DNA of 64,000 nt from Chlorobium sp. (GCA_005862285.1 SZXW01000010.1:186001-250000); one strand, 5' to 3'. Counted from the first letter of the stretch, positions 48,384 through 58,577 are shown. Notes: generated from the sequence alone by a model not told the origin. Numbers and translations: made by a program.

Positions 48384-48974
48384 TCAGGCGTCCTTGAAAA
48401 ATTCCTTCAATCCTTCATCATCCGGTTTCATAGTCTTGTCCCCCTTGTTCCAGTTGGCGGGGCAGACCTCACCGAACTCCTCGGTAAACTGGAGAGCGTC
48501 TACCATTCTCAGCACTTCGTCGACATTTCGTCCAAGCGGAAGGTCATTGACAACCTGATGACGAACCACCCCTTCCTTGTCGATCAGGAACAAACCGCGC
48601 AGTGAAATGCCGGCTTCATCGAGAAGCACATCATAGTCTTTCGAAACGGTTTTGTTGATATCGGAAAGCAGCGTGTAGGTTACGCCTTCGATGCCGCCGC
48701 GGTTTCTCGGCGTACGCAGCCATGCATGGTGGGAAAACTTGGAATCCACAGAACAGCCGATCAGCTCGACATTCCTCTTCTTGAACTCATCGAGCTTCTC
48801 CTGGAAAGCGTGAAGTTCCGTAGGACAGACAAACGTGAAATCAAGCGGATAAAAAAACAGCACCACATATCTGCCTTTGTAATCGGACAGCTTGCAGGAA
48901 TCGACGAACTGTGATCCGTTTACAACTGCGGCCACATCGAAATCCGGCGCGTTCCGGCCAACCAGTACACTCAT
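48384..48974 (-). CDS. Typical 2-Cys peroxiredoxin (AhpC/TSA family)
   Basis: Reduces hydrogen peroxide and organic peroxides. The peroxidatic cysteine lies in YPLDFTFVCPTELHAF near residue 50 and the resolving cysteine in EFGEVCPANW near residue 170; YVVLFFYP and the LRGLFLIDKEG stretch are typical. 196 residues. No ahpF-like reductase is adjacent, so electrons probably come from thioredoxin. It is a single gene. Confidence 0.94.
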   Translation of the reverse strand: MSVLVGRNAPDFDVAAVVNGSQFVDSCKLSDYKGRYVVLFFYPLDFTFVCPTELHAFQEKLDEFKKRNVELIGCSVDSKFSHHAWLRTPRNRGGIEGVTYTLLSDINKTVSKDYDVLLDEAGISLRGLFLIDKEGVVRHQVVNDLPLGRNVDEVLRMVDALQFTEEFGEVCPANWNKGDKTMKPDDEGLKEFFKDA

Positions 48975-49901
48975 TGTAATTTTCTCCTTGTTATGAATTT
49001 TCAGATTAAATAAGACTTATTTAGTCCAATATAAGACAAATCATTGTTCTCTGCAACTAAAAAACGCCGGGAATGGCCGAAGCGTTTCAATTCTTCAAGT
49101 GAAAAGCATACATAAAGGGGATTTTCCGCCGGAACATACTCCCCTTCCCTGTCTGTCCGTTTTTTTCGACGAGAGTTTCCGGAAATACTCCCATTATTGC
49201 CCCGGCAGCTGCAGGTCGCAGACGGGTATGAGACTTTACCTGACAATTTGCGCCAAACCGTATTAATCCCTTTGATCGCCGGAGTAATAAACCAATATGT
49301 CGGGGCTGAAACCCGAATTTTATAATGCATGTACCCCGGGGCTTACGTCCTCGGCTACCGATATGCCATCCCTACGGGATTGAAGACGGAGAGTGGGTGG
49401 AAGGGGGGAAAGCACTCATTGCTCATTGCTCATTGTTCGTTGCTGTTCACTTGATTTGAGCCCCGAAGGGGCGGGATACCGGTAGCCGGATGCGTGAGCG
49501 CCGGGGAAGGGCAACGCGCCAACCCCAATTATATCTTCTCAGCTCCGAAGGAGCGGCATGCCGGTATAGCGGGGTGATAACCCCGGAACTCCTGGACAGG
49601 AGAATATTCCTGTCATCCTGAGCTCCCTGTATCAAGCCGCTACCGGACACGGGGAAATCAGAATGACAATTTGCGCCAAACCGTATTAATCCCTTCAATC
49701 ACCGTATCAATAAGTTCAAAAGGGAGCATAAACACAAAAATAATCAACTTATTTATACATATTTGTCTGAATTAGTATTTTATTTCATTATTTATTCCTT
49801 ATATTTTTAGGAAAAAATAAAGTTAATCTTAAATAAAGGCACGAAAGACCGACACTATTTCTTTATCATTGCGCTGACGGAGCAACATCAAGGACCCGAA
49901 T
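48975..49901. other. Repeat-rich intergenic region before nifV
   Basis: About 930 bases without a supported gene. Between 49190 and 49720 it holds copies of the two-module repeat (49193-49295 and 49662-49715) and of the GC-rich CCCTACGGGG-type repeat (49300-49385 and inverted at 49456-49590), plus a CATTGCT tandem stretch at 49417-49443. From 49720 the DNA is very AT-rich up to nifV. Confidence 0.6.
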
Positions 49902-51056
49902 ATGATCAACAAAGGCAGTACATCTTCTCCCGACAGGAAACCCTGGATCATCGACACAACCCTGAGAGATGGAGAGCAGGCGCCGGGAGTCGCTTTCAGC
50001 AGCAGGGAAAAAATTGAAATCGCACGCCTGCTTGCCGAAACCGGCGTCAATGAAATTGAAATCGGATATCCGGCAATCAGTGCGGATGAAAGAAAAACGA
50101 TCACTGAAATTGCCTCACTGAACCTGCCTGTCCGGCTTTCCTGCTGGTCCCGGGCAAGAGTGCAGGATATAGAGCATGCTGCCGGATGCGGTACCGAAGC
50201 GGTGCATATCAGCTTCCCTGTTTCAGACCTCTACCTCCAGCTAATGGAAAAGGACAGAGCCTGGGTCTGCAGGCAGCTTTATGAGCTCACCGCTCATGCG
50301 AAAAAATATTTCAGCTATATCAGCGTCGGCGCACAGGATGCGACACGGGCTGATCATGAATTCCTGAAAACCTTTCTGTTTGAGGCCGGGGCATGTGGAG
50401 CTTACAGAGCGAGAATTGCAGACACGGTAGGGGTGGCTACGCCAACATCCATCCTTGATCTTGTAAACAGACTGAAATCTTCAGTCAGCATTCCACTCGA
50501 GTTTCATGCACACAACGATCTCGGTATGGCAACTGCAAATGCATTCATGGCGCTCGAAGGTGGATGTGAAGCAGTAAGCGTTTCTGTGACCGGACTTGGT
50601 GAAAGGGCGGGCAATGCCGCCCTTGAAGAACTGGCAATGGCATTGAAACTTTCCGGCAGATACGATACCGGTATCGATACGACAAGGCTATCCCTGCTCT
50701 GTTCGATGGTCAGCAAAGCGGCAGGGAGAATCATTTTCGACCAGAAACCGGTCATAGGCAAATCGGCTTTTCTGCATGAATCAGGAATTCATTGTGCCGC
50801 GCTGCTGAAAAACCCTCTTTCCTACCAGCCGTTCCTGCCTCAGCAGGTTGGACGGAGCAATTACGAGCTCGTGATCGGAAAGCATTCGGGAAGCGCGTCA
50901 CTGCAGCATTTTTTTTCAGCAAGGGGAATCATGATAACGAGAAGCGAAGCGAACCGGCTGCTCGAAAAAGTCCGCACGGCAGCAAATGAAAAGAAACGCT
51001 CCCTGCGTCCGGAAGAAGTCGAATTCATCTACAGAAAAAATTCAGTGAAACACTGA
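49902..51056 (+). CDS. nifV: Homocitrate synthase NifV
   Basis: Condenses acetyl-CoA and 2-oxoglutarate to homocitrate, the organic part of the nitrogenase FeMo-cofactor. The DRE-TIM motif is present as IIDTTLRDGEQAPGVAF, the metal-binding HAHNDLGMATANA lies in the middle and HESGIHCAALLKNP follows; this shorter pattern, with 384 residues and no regulatory domain, fits NifV rather than isopropylmalate synthase. nifA starts 20 bases downstream on the same strand. No clear sigma-54 promoter was seen ahead of it. Confidence 0.92.
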   Translation: MINKGSTSSPDRKPWIIDTTLRDGEQAPGVAFSSREKIEIARLLAETGVNEIEIGYPAISADERKTITEIASLNLPVRLSCWSRARVQDIEHAAGCGTEAVHISFPVSDLYLQLMEKDRAWVCRQLYELTAHAKKYFSYISVGAQDATRADHEFLKTFLFEAGACGAYRARIADTVGVATPTSILDLVNRLKSSVSIPLEFHAHNDLGMATANAFMALEGGCEAVSVSVTGLGERAGNAALEELAMALKLSGRYDTGIDTTRLSLLCSMVSKAAGRIIFDQKPVIGKSAFLHESGIHCAALLKNPLSYQPFLPQQVGRSNYELVIGKHSGSASLQHFFSARGIMITRSEANRLLEKVRTAANEKKRSLRPEEVEFIYRKNSVKH

Positions 51057-51075
51057 TCATCAGACCTTAATTGTC

Positions 51076-52704
51076 ATGCTCGTAACAAGGGAAAAGGATA
51101 ACAGCAGTATCAGCCTTCTTGCCGAGGTCAGCAGAACCATCACGAATGAAAACGATATCAGTAAAGTATTGAGACTGGTACTTTTCATCATGTCGGAACA
51201 TATGAACATGCTGAGAGGCATGATCACGATCCTGAACCGTGAATCCGGTGAAATAGTGATCAATGAATCGTTCGGACTGACACAGGAAGAGAAGGAACGT
51301 GGCCGCTACCGGATCGGAGAGGGAATTACCGGGCAGGTCGTGAAAACCGGAAAATCCGTCATCGTGCCGAACATCAGTGACGAACCTCTTTTCCTTGACC
51401 GGACGCGTTCGCGCTCAAAAGCGAAAAAAGACCGGCTCTGCTTTATCTGCATTCCGATCAGAGATGGAACGGAAATCATCGGAACGTTAAGTGCAGACCA
51501 TCAGATCGACCAGTCCCTATCTGATGAAAACATGAAAAAAAGCAGGATCGAAGAGGCCCGAACAGACCTGCTGCAGCACTATGTCGACCAGCTTTCCATC
51601 ATAGCGGCAATGATCTCCCAGGCTGTCCGCCTGAAACAGCTCGCCTTTGAAGAAAGCACGAAAAACGGTTTTGCCGGAGTATCAGGGAAAACGAACAGCA
51701 AAAAAGTCAGTATCGACGAATATGATGAAGATTACATTCTCGAATCGGTAAGGCCTTCAAATATCATCGGAAACGCTAAACCGATGATCGCCCTGTTCAA
51801 AATGATCGATAAAATTGCCAAAACCAGTGCGACAGCGCTCATTCTTGGTGAAAGCGGCGTAGGAAAGGAACTGGTGGCAAGTGCGATTCATTTCAAGAGC
51901 CGCCGTTCCGACAAGCCTTTTATCAAATTCAACTGTGCCGCCCTTCCGGAAAGCATCGTTGAAAGTGAACTTTTCGGACATGAAAAAGGGGCTTTCACCG
52001 GTGCATCCGCTACCCGTCAGGGAAGGTTCGAACTATCCCATACCGGCACGATATTTCTCGACGAAGTCGGCGAGCTCAGCCTGCCGGTCCAGGCGAAACT
52101 TCTCAGGATCCTGCAGGAAAAGGAGTTCGAGCGTGTTGGCGGTTCAAAAACCATCAAAACGGACGTTCGTGTCATCGCGGCAACAAACCGTAACCTCGAA
52201 GAACTTATCAGAAACGGAACATTCAGGGAGGATCTCTATTACCGGCTGAATATATTCCCGATCACCGTTCCGCCGCTCCGTGAACGCAAAACGGACATTC
52301 TGCTGCTTGCGGATTATTTTGTCGAAAAATACAATGCCCTGAACCATAAAGGGGTCCGCCGCATTTCGACAACCTCGATCGACATGCTGATGCGCTACCA
52401 CTGGCCGGGAAATGTCCGTGAACTGCAGAACTGCATCGAACGGGCGGTCATTCTCAGCGAGGACAACGTCATACACGGCTATCATCTTCCACCGACGCTC
52501 CAGACCGCCGAATCGAGCGGAACACCTTATACCGGTTCATTGCAGCAGAAGCTCGATGCGATAGAAAAAGAGATGATCATCGAAGCGCTGAAACGGACAA
52601 AGGGAAACATGTCAAGGGCCGCTGTCCAGCTTGGGCTGTCAGACCGGATCATGGGACTGCGTGTAAAAAAATTCGATATCGATTACAGAAAGTTCCGCCT
52701 CTGA
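51076..52704 (+). CDS. nifA: NifA, sigma-54-dependent nitrogen-fixation activator
   Basis: Enhancer-binding activator of nif operons. An N-terminal GAF domain (residues ~10-180, LAEVSRTITNENDISKVLRL) is followed by the AAA+ domain with Walker A ILGESGVGKELVASAIH, the sigma-54-contacting GAFTGA loop, Walker B GTIFLDEVGEL and the sensor arginines, and by a Fis-type helix-turn-helix at the end (NMSRAAVQLGLSDRIMGLRV). Placement behind nifV and this HTH ending support NifA over other family members. It should need RpoN and probably responds to fixed nitrogen or oxygen through the GAF domain. Confidence 0.93.
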   Translation: MLVTREKDNSSISLLAEVSRTITNENDISKVLRLVLFIMSEHMNMLRGMITILNRESGEIVINESFGLTQEEKERGRYRIGEGITGQVVKTGKSVIVPNISDEPLFLDRTRSRSKAKKDRLCFICIPIRDGTEIIGTLSADHQIDQSLSDENMKKSRIEEARTDLLQHYVDQLSIIAAMISQAVRLKQLAFEESTKNGFAGVSGKTNSKKVSIDEYDEDYILESVRPSNIIGNAKPMIALFKMIDKIAKTSATALILGESGVGKELVASAIHFKSRRSDKPFIKFNCAALPESIVESELFGHEKGAFTGASATRQGRFELSHTGTIFLDEVGELSLPVQAKLLRILQEKEFERVGGSKTIKTDVRVIAATNRNLEELIRNGTFREDLYYRLNIFPITVPPLRERKTDILLLADYFVEKYNALNHKGVRRISTTSIDMLMRYHWPGNVRELQNCIERAVILSEDNVIHGYHLPPTLQTAESSGTPYTGSLQQKLDAIEKEMIIEALKRTKGNMSRAAVQLGLSDRIMGLRVKKFDIDYRKFRL

Positions 52705-52863
52705 AAGGCATTTTCCTGTCCTCCGATAACAAACAGATTAACCGGACCCGCGTATTTAACACACGACACATGCTGTAATCTTTGATTTTTTTGCATTACA
52801 TTGCTGTAAATATCCCGGTTCGCCGAAAACATGTAAAGAGATTTCCCCTGAACCAAAGCATCT

Positions 52864-52945
52864 CTTTATTACTGCAGCAATTATAGCTTGCAGACGGGTA
52901 TGAGATTTTTCCTGTCATCCTGAACGAAGCACAGCATACTGAAAT
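52864..52945. repeat. Dispersed repeat, 5' module copy
   Basis: TTATTACTGC ... GACGGGTATGAGA ... CCTGTCATCCTGAACGAAGC, the same order as at 22690-22772. It lies in the 310-base gap between nifA and the hybrid kinase, which is otherwise featureless. Confidence 0.65.
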
Positions 52946-53015
52946 ATCTGTCTGCACTCCCCTTTTTCCGGAAGGATCAGGAACAGAAACATAGTGAACA
53001 GCATAGTGAAACGTT

Positions 53016-55037
53016 ATGAACAGTTCTGCGAAGAACAATGTACCCGAATGCTCTTTGACACTGGAGATGGTCGAATTCAGACCGGAATGGCAGTTCGAAG
53101 AGAGTAAAACCGGAGTATTCTATAAAAACGGTGTTATCCCCGGAAAGCTTTTCATAACGTTCCTCGGAGGAAACATACAGCTTGACAGTGCAAAAAAGGC
53201 TATAGACATCCTTGAAACGATGTTCAAGGGCAATGTGCTCAACAATTGTGAGTATATCAGGATCGCCGACTATACAGACGTCACGAAAGCAAGTATCAAT
53301 ACGAGGATGCTTTATGCAAATTCTCTGAACCGTCTGAACGAGGAATATCACTGCCGCCCGGTCATTACATACATCTGCGGAGCTTCACTCTTGCTGAAAA
53401 CGATGCTGAGGCTGTTCGCTTCCTATGTGAAACAAAAATTCATCTTCGTCAAGACTGTACATGAGGCGTTCGAACTTATAAACTCAGGCAAAGGGCTGAA
53501 CTTTGCTGAAACGAACCATCCGATAACCATAACCCAGGAGGAAATTGACAATTTCGCCGCAACTTGCGGACACATCCTCTTCGATGAATTCTATATCGTC
53601 GACGAGAAACAGAATTTCGTTTCGCCCGGACATCCTTTGTACGATCTCTACACCATCATTTCACTTCTGAACAATGACCTTAAGGAACTCCAGAAAACCG
53701 AAAAAGAACAGAAGCAGAAAATCGAAGAGGCGCTGAACAATTCACGCATTCTGAATAAAAAACTGTCGGAGGAGAAAAAGAATGTCGAGGAAAAAGAACA
53801 GATCCAGCAGATACTGATTGAAAACCTGAAAAAGGCAAGAATCGAAGCGGAATCTGCGAGCAAGGCCAAAAGCGAGTTTCTTGCCAACATGTCACATGAA
53901 ATAAGAACACCGCTGCACGCTGTCATAGGCATGACGGAACTCCTGCTCGACACTCCCCTGAACGGGGAACAGCAGCATTTTGCCGAAACCATTCAGATCA
54001 GCACCAGACAGCTGTATCAGCTTATCAGCGATATCCTCGATTTCAGCAAGATCGAGTCGGGCCAGCTTGAAAAAGAACAGACATCATTCAATATCAGAAC
54101 TCTCTGCAACGAGATTTCTACACTTCTGATCGGGAACGCCCTGAAAAAAAACCTGAAACTCGAAATATCCATAGCCGAACCAGTTCCGGATACCTTGAAC
54201 GGATATCCGGTCTATCTCAAGCAGGTGCTTCTCAACCTCATACAGAATGCGATAAAATTCACCTATCAGGGAACAATCACGATTAAGGTCAAACTGGAAA
54301 CGGAATCTGCCGATGAAACCAGTCTTCGATTTTCGGTCAAAGATACAGGAATAGGCATCCCTGAAGAGAAAAAGGAGCTTATCATCCAGAGATTCACCCA
54401 GCTTGACTCTTCCGCTACACGCAAGGAAGGCGGCACAGGACTTGGCCTTGCCATTTCGACACAGCTTGTCGAGTATATGGGCGGAAAACTCAATCTCGAC
54501 AGCAAGGTTGATGAAGGATCGGAGTTCTGGTTTGTGATCCCTTTTCAAAAAACGGTGAATGCAATTGAAGAAAACAACGATACGGCATACAGCATGCCGT
54601 TTAAAACAAAAGAAACCGAAAACAAGGATTACCCCGGTCAGGCCTCGTCAAAAGGGGAAAAGATACTGCTCGTCGAAGACAATACGACAAACCAGCAGGT
54701 TGCCGTTGCGATGTTCACCAAACTGCGCTACAAGGTCGACATTGCTGCAAACGGCATCGAAGCTATAGACGCATTGAAGAAGATTCCCTATGCGCTTGTG
54801 GTCATGGACCTGCAGATGCCGCTTATGGACGGCATCGAAGCGACCAGGGAAATAAGGAGAATGGGAAATGAAATAATGAACCCCGACGTGAGGATTATCG
54901 CAATGACGGCGAACGCCACCGAAGAAGACAGGAAAAAATGCCTTAAGGCAGGAATGAACGATTTTATCACCAAACCGTTCTTCATCCATTCGCTTCGCGA
55001 ACTCCTTGATAAATGGCTTCCGAATAACAATACCTGA
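53016..55037 (+). CDS. Hybrid histidine kinase with unrecognised N-terminal domain
   Basis: A 673-residue soluble kinase. Residues ~1-200 form a mixed alpha/beta domain not assigned to a known sensor family (starts LEMVEFRPEWQFEESKTG, contains GKLFITFLGGNIQLDSAKKA and VITYICGASLLLKTMLRL). A coiled coil (~225-285) leads to HisKA (SEFLANMSHEIRTPLHAVIG), HATPase_c (NLIQNAIKFTYQG, KDTGIGIP, GTGLGLAIS) and a C-terminal receiver with Asp in LVVMDLQMPLMDGIEATREI. The neighbour on the left is nifA, but no functional link is shown. It converges with the cupredoxin-like gene after five bases. Confidence 0.88.
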   Translation: MNSSAKNNVPECSLTLEMVEFRPEWQFEESKTGVFYKNGVIPGKLFITFLGGNIQLDSAKKAIDILETMFKGNVLNNCEYIRIADYTDVTKASINTRMLYANSLNRLNEEYHCRPVITYICGASLLLKTMLRLFASYVKQKFIFVKTVHEAFELINSGKGLNFAETNHPITITQEEIDNFAATCGHILFDEFYIVDEKQNFVSPGHPLYDLYTIISLLNNDLKELQKTEKEQKQKIEEALNNSRILNKKLSEEKKNVEEKEQIQQILIENLKKARIEAESASKAKSEFLANMSHEIRTPLHAVIGMTELLLDTPLNGEQQHFAETIQISTRQLYQLISDILDFSKIESGQLEKEQTSFNIRTLCNEISTLLIGNALKKNLKLEISIAEPVPDTLNGYPVYLKQVLLNLIQNAIKFTYQGTITIKVKLETESADETSLRFSVKDTGIGIPEEKKELIIQRFTQLDSSATRKEGGTGLGLAISTQLVEYMGGKLNLDSKVDEGSEFWFVIPFQKTVNAIEENNDTAYSMPFKTKETENKDYPGQASSKGEKILLVEDNTTNQQVAVAMFTKLRYKVDIAANGIEAIDALKKIPYALVVMDLQMPLMDGIEATREIRRMGNEIMNPDVRIIAMTANATEEDRKKCLKAGMNDFITKPFFIHSLRELLDKWLPNNNT

Positions 55038-55042
55038 TCCGG

Positions 55043-55399
55043 TTATTTCACAATGACCTCTCCCCTGCTCACTCCCATCGAACACGTTATTTTATAGATC
55101 CCCGGTTTCTGCGGAACAAACTCCATCACGACCGGTTTGCTTTTCACAAGCAGTACCGGTTTGTTCCACAACCCCGGGATCATGATGTCGCTCATGCAGC
55201 CTGAACCCGTATCTTTCGGATTTACCTGAAAACGTACTTTATGACCTGCTGCAACCGTAAATGATCTCGGATTGATATCACCGGCGGCACTATAGACCGT
55301 CGTGAGCGTCTCCTGCGTATTGGGCAGCGGATTGCCATACGCTCGTGCATGAAAGGCTGCAATGATCAATACTGCTGCGGCAATAATTGTTTTGCTCAT
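55043..55399 (-). CDS. Cupredoxin-like periplasmic protein of the efflux operon
   Basis: A 118-residue exported protein with a signal peptide (MSKTIIAAAVLIIAAFHARA). The mature part has a cupredoxin-type beta fold: FTVAAGHKVRFQVNPKD, SGCMSDIMIPGL and the C-terminal GIYKITCSMGVSRGEVIVK. The Cys/Met near the end and the CM pair in the middle are candidate copper ligands, while the classical histidine of blue-copper centres is not evident. As the last gene of the cusCBA-like operon, it may carry or sequester copper or silver for the pump. Confidence 0.7.
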   Translation of the reverse strand: MSKTIIAAAVLIIAAFHARAYGNPLPNTQETLTTVYSAAGDINPRSFTVAAGHKVRFQVNPKDTGSGCMSDIMIPGLWNKPVLLVKSKPVVMEFVPQKPGIYKITCSMGVSRGEVIVK

Positions 55400-55420
55400 G
55401 ATATCTGTTCCTTTTGTTTT

Positions 55421-58400
55421 TCAATGTTTCATGCCTGAATAGTGCAGGCGGCCTTTTTTCAGATCCCTCGTTTTCATCATCACGAAAATGACCGGCGTCA
55501 TGATAAGAACATGCACCGCCGATGAAATCATTCCCCCGATCATGGGTGCGGCTATAGGCTTCATGACTTCCGCCCCCGTTCCCGAAGACCACATTATCGG
55601 CACGAGGCCGAGCAGGGCGACCGCCACGGTCATAAGTTTCGGGCGGAGGCGGAGCACGGCCCCTTCATAGGCGGCATCGTAAATATCCTGCCGGGTGCAG
55701 GGGCCGATCTGCAGCTTTTTATCGAGGGCCTCGTGCAGGTAGATGACCATCACGACGCCTGTTTCAACCGCTATGCCGTAGAGGGCTATGAACCCTACCC
55801 AGACCGCGACGGAAAGGTTGTAGCCGAGAGCGGAAACCAGATATACCCCGCCCACCAGCGCGAAGGGCACGGAGAGCATGACCATCGATGCTTCCAGTGC
55901 GGACCGGAAGGTGAAGTAGAGCAGGATGAAAATGATGACCAGCCCGAGCGGGATGAGCAGCTGCAGCCGTTCTTTCGCGCGGACCTGGTTTTCCCACTGT
56001 CCGGACCAGGCGACATAATACCCTGGGGGTAGCTTAAGCTCTTTTTCGAGCCGTAACTTGGCTTCGGTGACGAAACTTCCCATGTCGCGGCCCCGGACGT
56101 TCAGATAGACCAGCGAACGCAGGAGGCCGCCCTCGCTGTTGATCTCCGGAGCTCCGGTCGATACCCTGATTTTCGTGACCAGGGAGAGGGGCACCTGCGT
56201 TCCGTCCATGGTTCCGACAAGAATACGACCGATCGAGAGAATGTTGTCGCGGTAGTCACGCAGGTAGCGGATACGGATCGGAAAACGGTTTCGTCCCTCG
56301 ACCGATGTTGAAATCATCTCTCCTCCAAGCGCCGTTTCAATCACATCCTGGATATCCCCGACCTTGATGCCATAGCGTGCGGCAGCTTCCCGGTCGATAT
56401 CGATATCGATGTAATTGCCCCCGGTCACCCGTTCCGCCACCACGTCGGCCGCACCATTCACCGGTTTCAGTATCGCCTCTGCCCTGACTGCCAGGTCCCG
56501 CAGCACATTCAGGTCGCTGCCGAAGATTTTCACCCCCAGATCGGTCCTTACACCGGTGGAAAGCATGTTGATCCGGTTGATGATGGGCTGCGTCCAGCCG
56601 TTGCGCACCCCGACCTGCTGGAGCCTTGAATCGAGCTCCGACACGATACCGGCTTTGGTCATCCCTGGCCGCCATTGTTCTTTGGGCTTCAGGATGATGA
56701 TGCTTTCGAACATGGAGACCGGAGCGGGGTCGGTCGAGGTTTCGGCCCTGCCCACTTTGCCGAGCACCTGTTCGACTTCGGGCACGCTTTTGATGATGCT
56801 GTCCTGGACCTGAATGATCCTTTTCGCTTCGGTAATGGAGATGTTCGGCAGTGTTACCGGCATGTACAGCAGAGAACCTTCGTCAAGCGGCGGCATGAAT
56901 TCGGAACCCATGCTCATGAAAACCGGAACGGCCACGGCAAGCGCGAGGATGTTCAGCGCAATGGTGGTTTTCTTCCATTTCAGCACCCATCGTATAACCG
57001 GCGAGTAGATCCTGACGAAAAAGGATGAAACAGGATTGGCGCTTTCCGCGGGCATCCTGCCGCGCATGAAATAGTACATCAGTACAGGAACGAGCGTAAT
57101 GGCGATAACGGCTGAACCGGTCATCGAAAAGGTCTTCGTGAATGCCAGCGGGTGGAAGAGTTTTCCTTCCTGCCCTTCGAGCATGAATACCGGTACGAAC
57201 GAAAGCACGATGATGGCGAGTGAAAAGAAAATCGCCCTGCCGACCTGTTTCGCTGACGAAATGACCACATCGAGCCGTTTCGCCTCGCGCTCTTCGGGCG
57301 GAAGTTCCGACAGGCGGCGGTAACAGTTCTCAACCATGATGACACCGGCATCGACAAGCACCCCGATGGCGATGGCGATCCCCCCGAGCGACATGATGTT
57401 GGAGGTGACCCCCATGAGCTTCATGGTGATGAAGGCTATCAGCACCGAGACAGGAAGCGTAAACACGATAACCAGGGCGCTCTGGAAATGGAGCAGGAAG
57501 ACCAGCACGACCAGCGACACGATCACAGATTCTTCGAAGAGGTTCCCCTTCAGGGTTTCTATCGCCCGTGATATAAGGTCGGAACGGTCGTAGGCAACCC
57601 TGACATGCACGCCTGGAGGCAATCCTTTTTCGAGTTCCTTTATTTTCTGCTTGACCCGGTCGATCACTTCCCTTGCATTTTCACCGTACCGCATGACCAC
57701 GATGCCGCCGACGGCTTCGCCTTTTCCGTCGAGATCGAGCAAGCCCCGCCGGATTGCACTGCCGAGCTGAACAGTGCCGAGATTTTTCACGTAGATCGGA
57801 TTACCACGCATATCACTGCCGACCACAATGTTTTCGAGGTCTTCCATGGACTTGACATAGCCTCGTCCCCGGATAAGATATTCCGCATCAGCCTGTTCGA
57901 TCAGCCGTCCTCCGGTATCCCTGTTCGATGCCTTCACCGCCTCCATGACCTTGCCGGCCGTAATATTGAAGGCATAGAGCTTCCCTGGATCGAGGTCTAT
58001 CTGGTACTCCCTCACCAGGCCGCCGATCGAAGCCACTTCGGCAACGCCCTGGACTGTGTTGAGCTGGTAACGAACGAACCAGTCCTGCAGCGTCCTGAGC
58101 TGTTCGAGCGAGTAGCCGTTCCCTTCGATGGTGTACCAGAAGACATGGCCGACGCCCGTTCCGTCGGGCCCGAGCGTGGGAACGACACCCTGGGGCAGGA
58201 ACGAAGATGCGTAATTGAGGCGTTCGAGCACACGGGACCGTGCCCAATAAATGTCAGCCTTGTCATCGAAAATCACGTAGATCATAGAGAAACCGAATGC
58301 CGATGATGCACGCACCGCCTTGACCTGAGGAAGGCCCTGCAGGTTGACCGAAAGCGGATAGGTGACCTGGTCTTCGACCACCTGCGGAGAACGTCCGGGA

Positions 58401-58558
58401 TAATCGGTGAAAACGATCACCTGGTTGTCGGAAAGGTCGGGAATAGCATCGACCGGTGTGCGCAACACCGCCCAGATCCCGCAGAGAACTACCAGCCCGA
58501 AAGCCATCAGAACGATGATCCTGTTCCGGGCAGCATATTCTATAATCTTCTCTATCAT
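55421..58558 (-). CDS. cusA: Heavy-metal RND efflux pump, CusA/CzcA family
   Basis: Inner-membrane proton-driven pump of 1045 residues. It has the heavy-metal RND start (IEYAARNRIIVLMAFGLVVL), the DFGxxVD-like proton-relay region around GGIAIAIGVLVDAGVIMVEN, and VFMLEGQEGKLFHPLAFTKT and SMGSEFMPPLDEGSLLYMP, which are typical of CusA/CzcA. Twelve membrane segments and two large periplasmic loops are evident. The neighbouring CusB with a heavy-metal domain points to Cu(I)/Ag(I) rather than Co/Zn/Cd, but substrate choice is inference. Confidence 0.9.
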   Translation of the reverse strand: MIEKIIEYAARNRIIVLMAFGLVVLCGIWAVLRTPVDAIPDLSDNQVIVFTDYPGRSPQVVEDQVTYPLSVNLQGLPQVKAVRASSAFGFSMIYVIFDDKADIYWARSRVLERLNYASSFLPQGVVPTLGPDGTGVGHVFWYTIEGNGYSLEQLRTLQDWFVRYQLNTVQGVAEVASIGGLVREYQIDLDPGKLYAFNITAGKVMEAVKASNRDTGGRLIEQADAEYLIRGRGYVKSMEDLENIVVGSDMRGNPIYVKNLGTVQLGSAIRRGLLDLDGKGEAVGGIVVMRYGENAREVIDRVKQKIKELEKGLPPGVHVRVAYDRSDLISRAIETLKGNLFEESVIVSLVVLVFLLHFQSALVIVFTLPVSVLIAFITMKLMGVTSNIMSLGGIAIAIGVLVDAGVIMVENCYRRLSELPPEEREAKRLDVVISSAKQVGRAIFFSLAIIVLSFVPVFMLEGQEGKLFHPLAFTKTFSMTGSAVIAITLVPVLMYYFMRGRMPAESANPVSSFFVRIYSPVIRWVLKWKKTTIALNILALAVAVPVFMSMGSEFMPPLDEGSLLYMPVTLPNISITEAKRIIQVQDSIIKSVPEVEQVLGKVGRAETSTDPAPVSMFESIIILKPKEQWRPGMTKAGIVSELDSRLQQVGVRNGWTQPIINRINMLSTGVRTDLGVKIFGSDLNVLRDLAVRAEAILKPVNGAADVVAERVTGGNYIDIDIDREAAARYGIKVGDIQDVIETALGGEMISTSVEGRNRFPIRIRYLRDYRDNILSIGRILVGTMDGTQVPLSLVTKIRVSTGAPEINSEGGLLRSLVYLNVRGRDMGSFVTEAKLRLEKELKLPPGYYVAWSGQWENQVRAKERLQLLIPLGLVIIFILLYFTFRSALEASMVMLSVPFALVGGVYLVSALGYNLSVAVWVGFIALYGIAVETGVVMVIYLHEALDKKLQIGPCTRQDIYDAAYEGAVLRLRPKLMTVAVALLGLVPIMWSSGTGAEVMKPIAAPMIGGMISSAVHVLIMTPVIFVMMKTRDLKKGRLHYSGMKH

Positions 58559-58577
58559 CGTTTCAGGCTTGAGACTG

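Noticed and set aside
49835-49860. Possible sigma-54 promoter ahead of nifV
   Set aside because: GGCAC is present, but the -12 part at the right spacing reads CG where GC is required; too weak to call.
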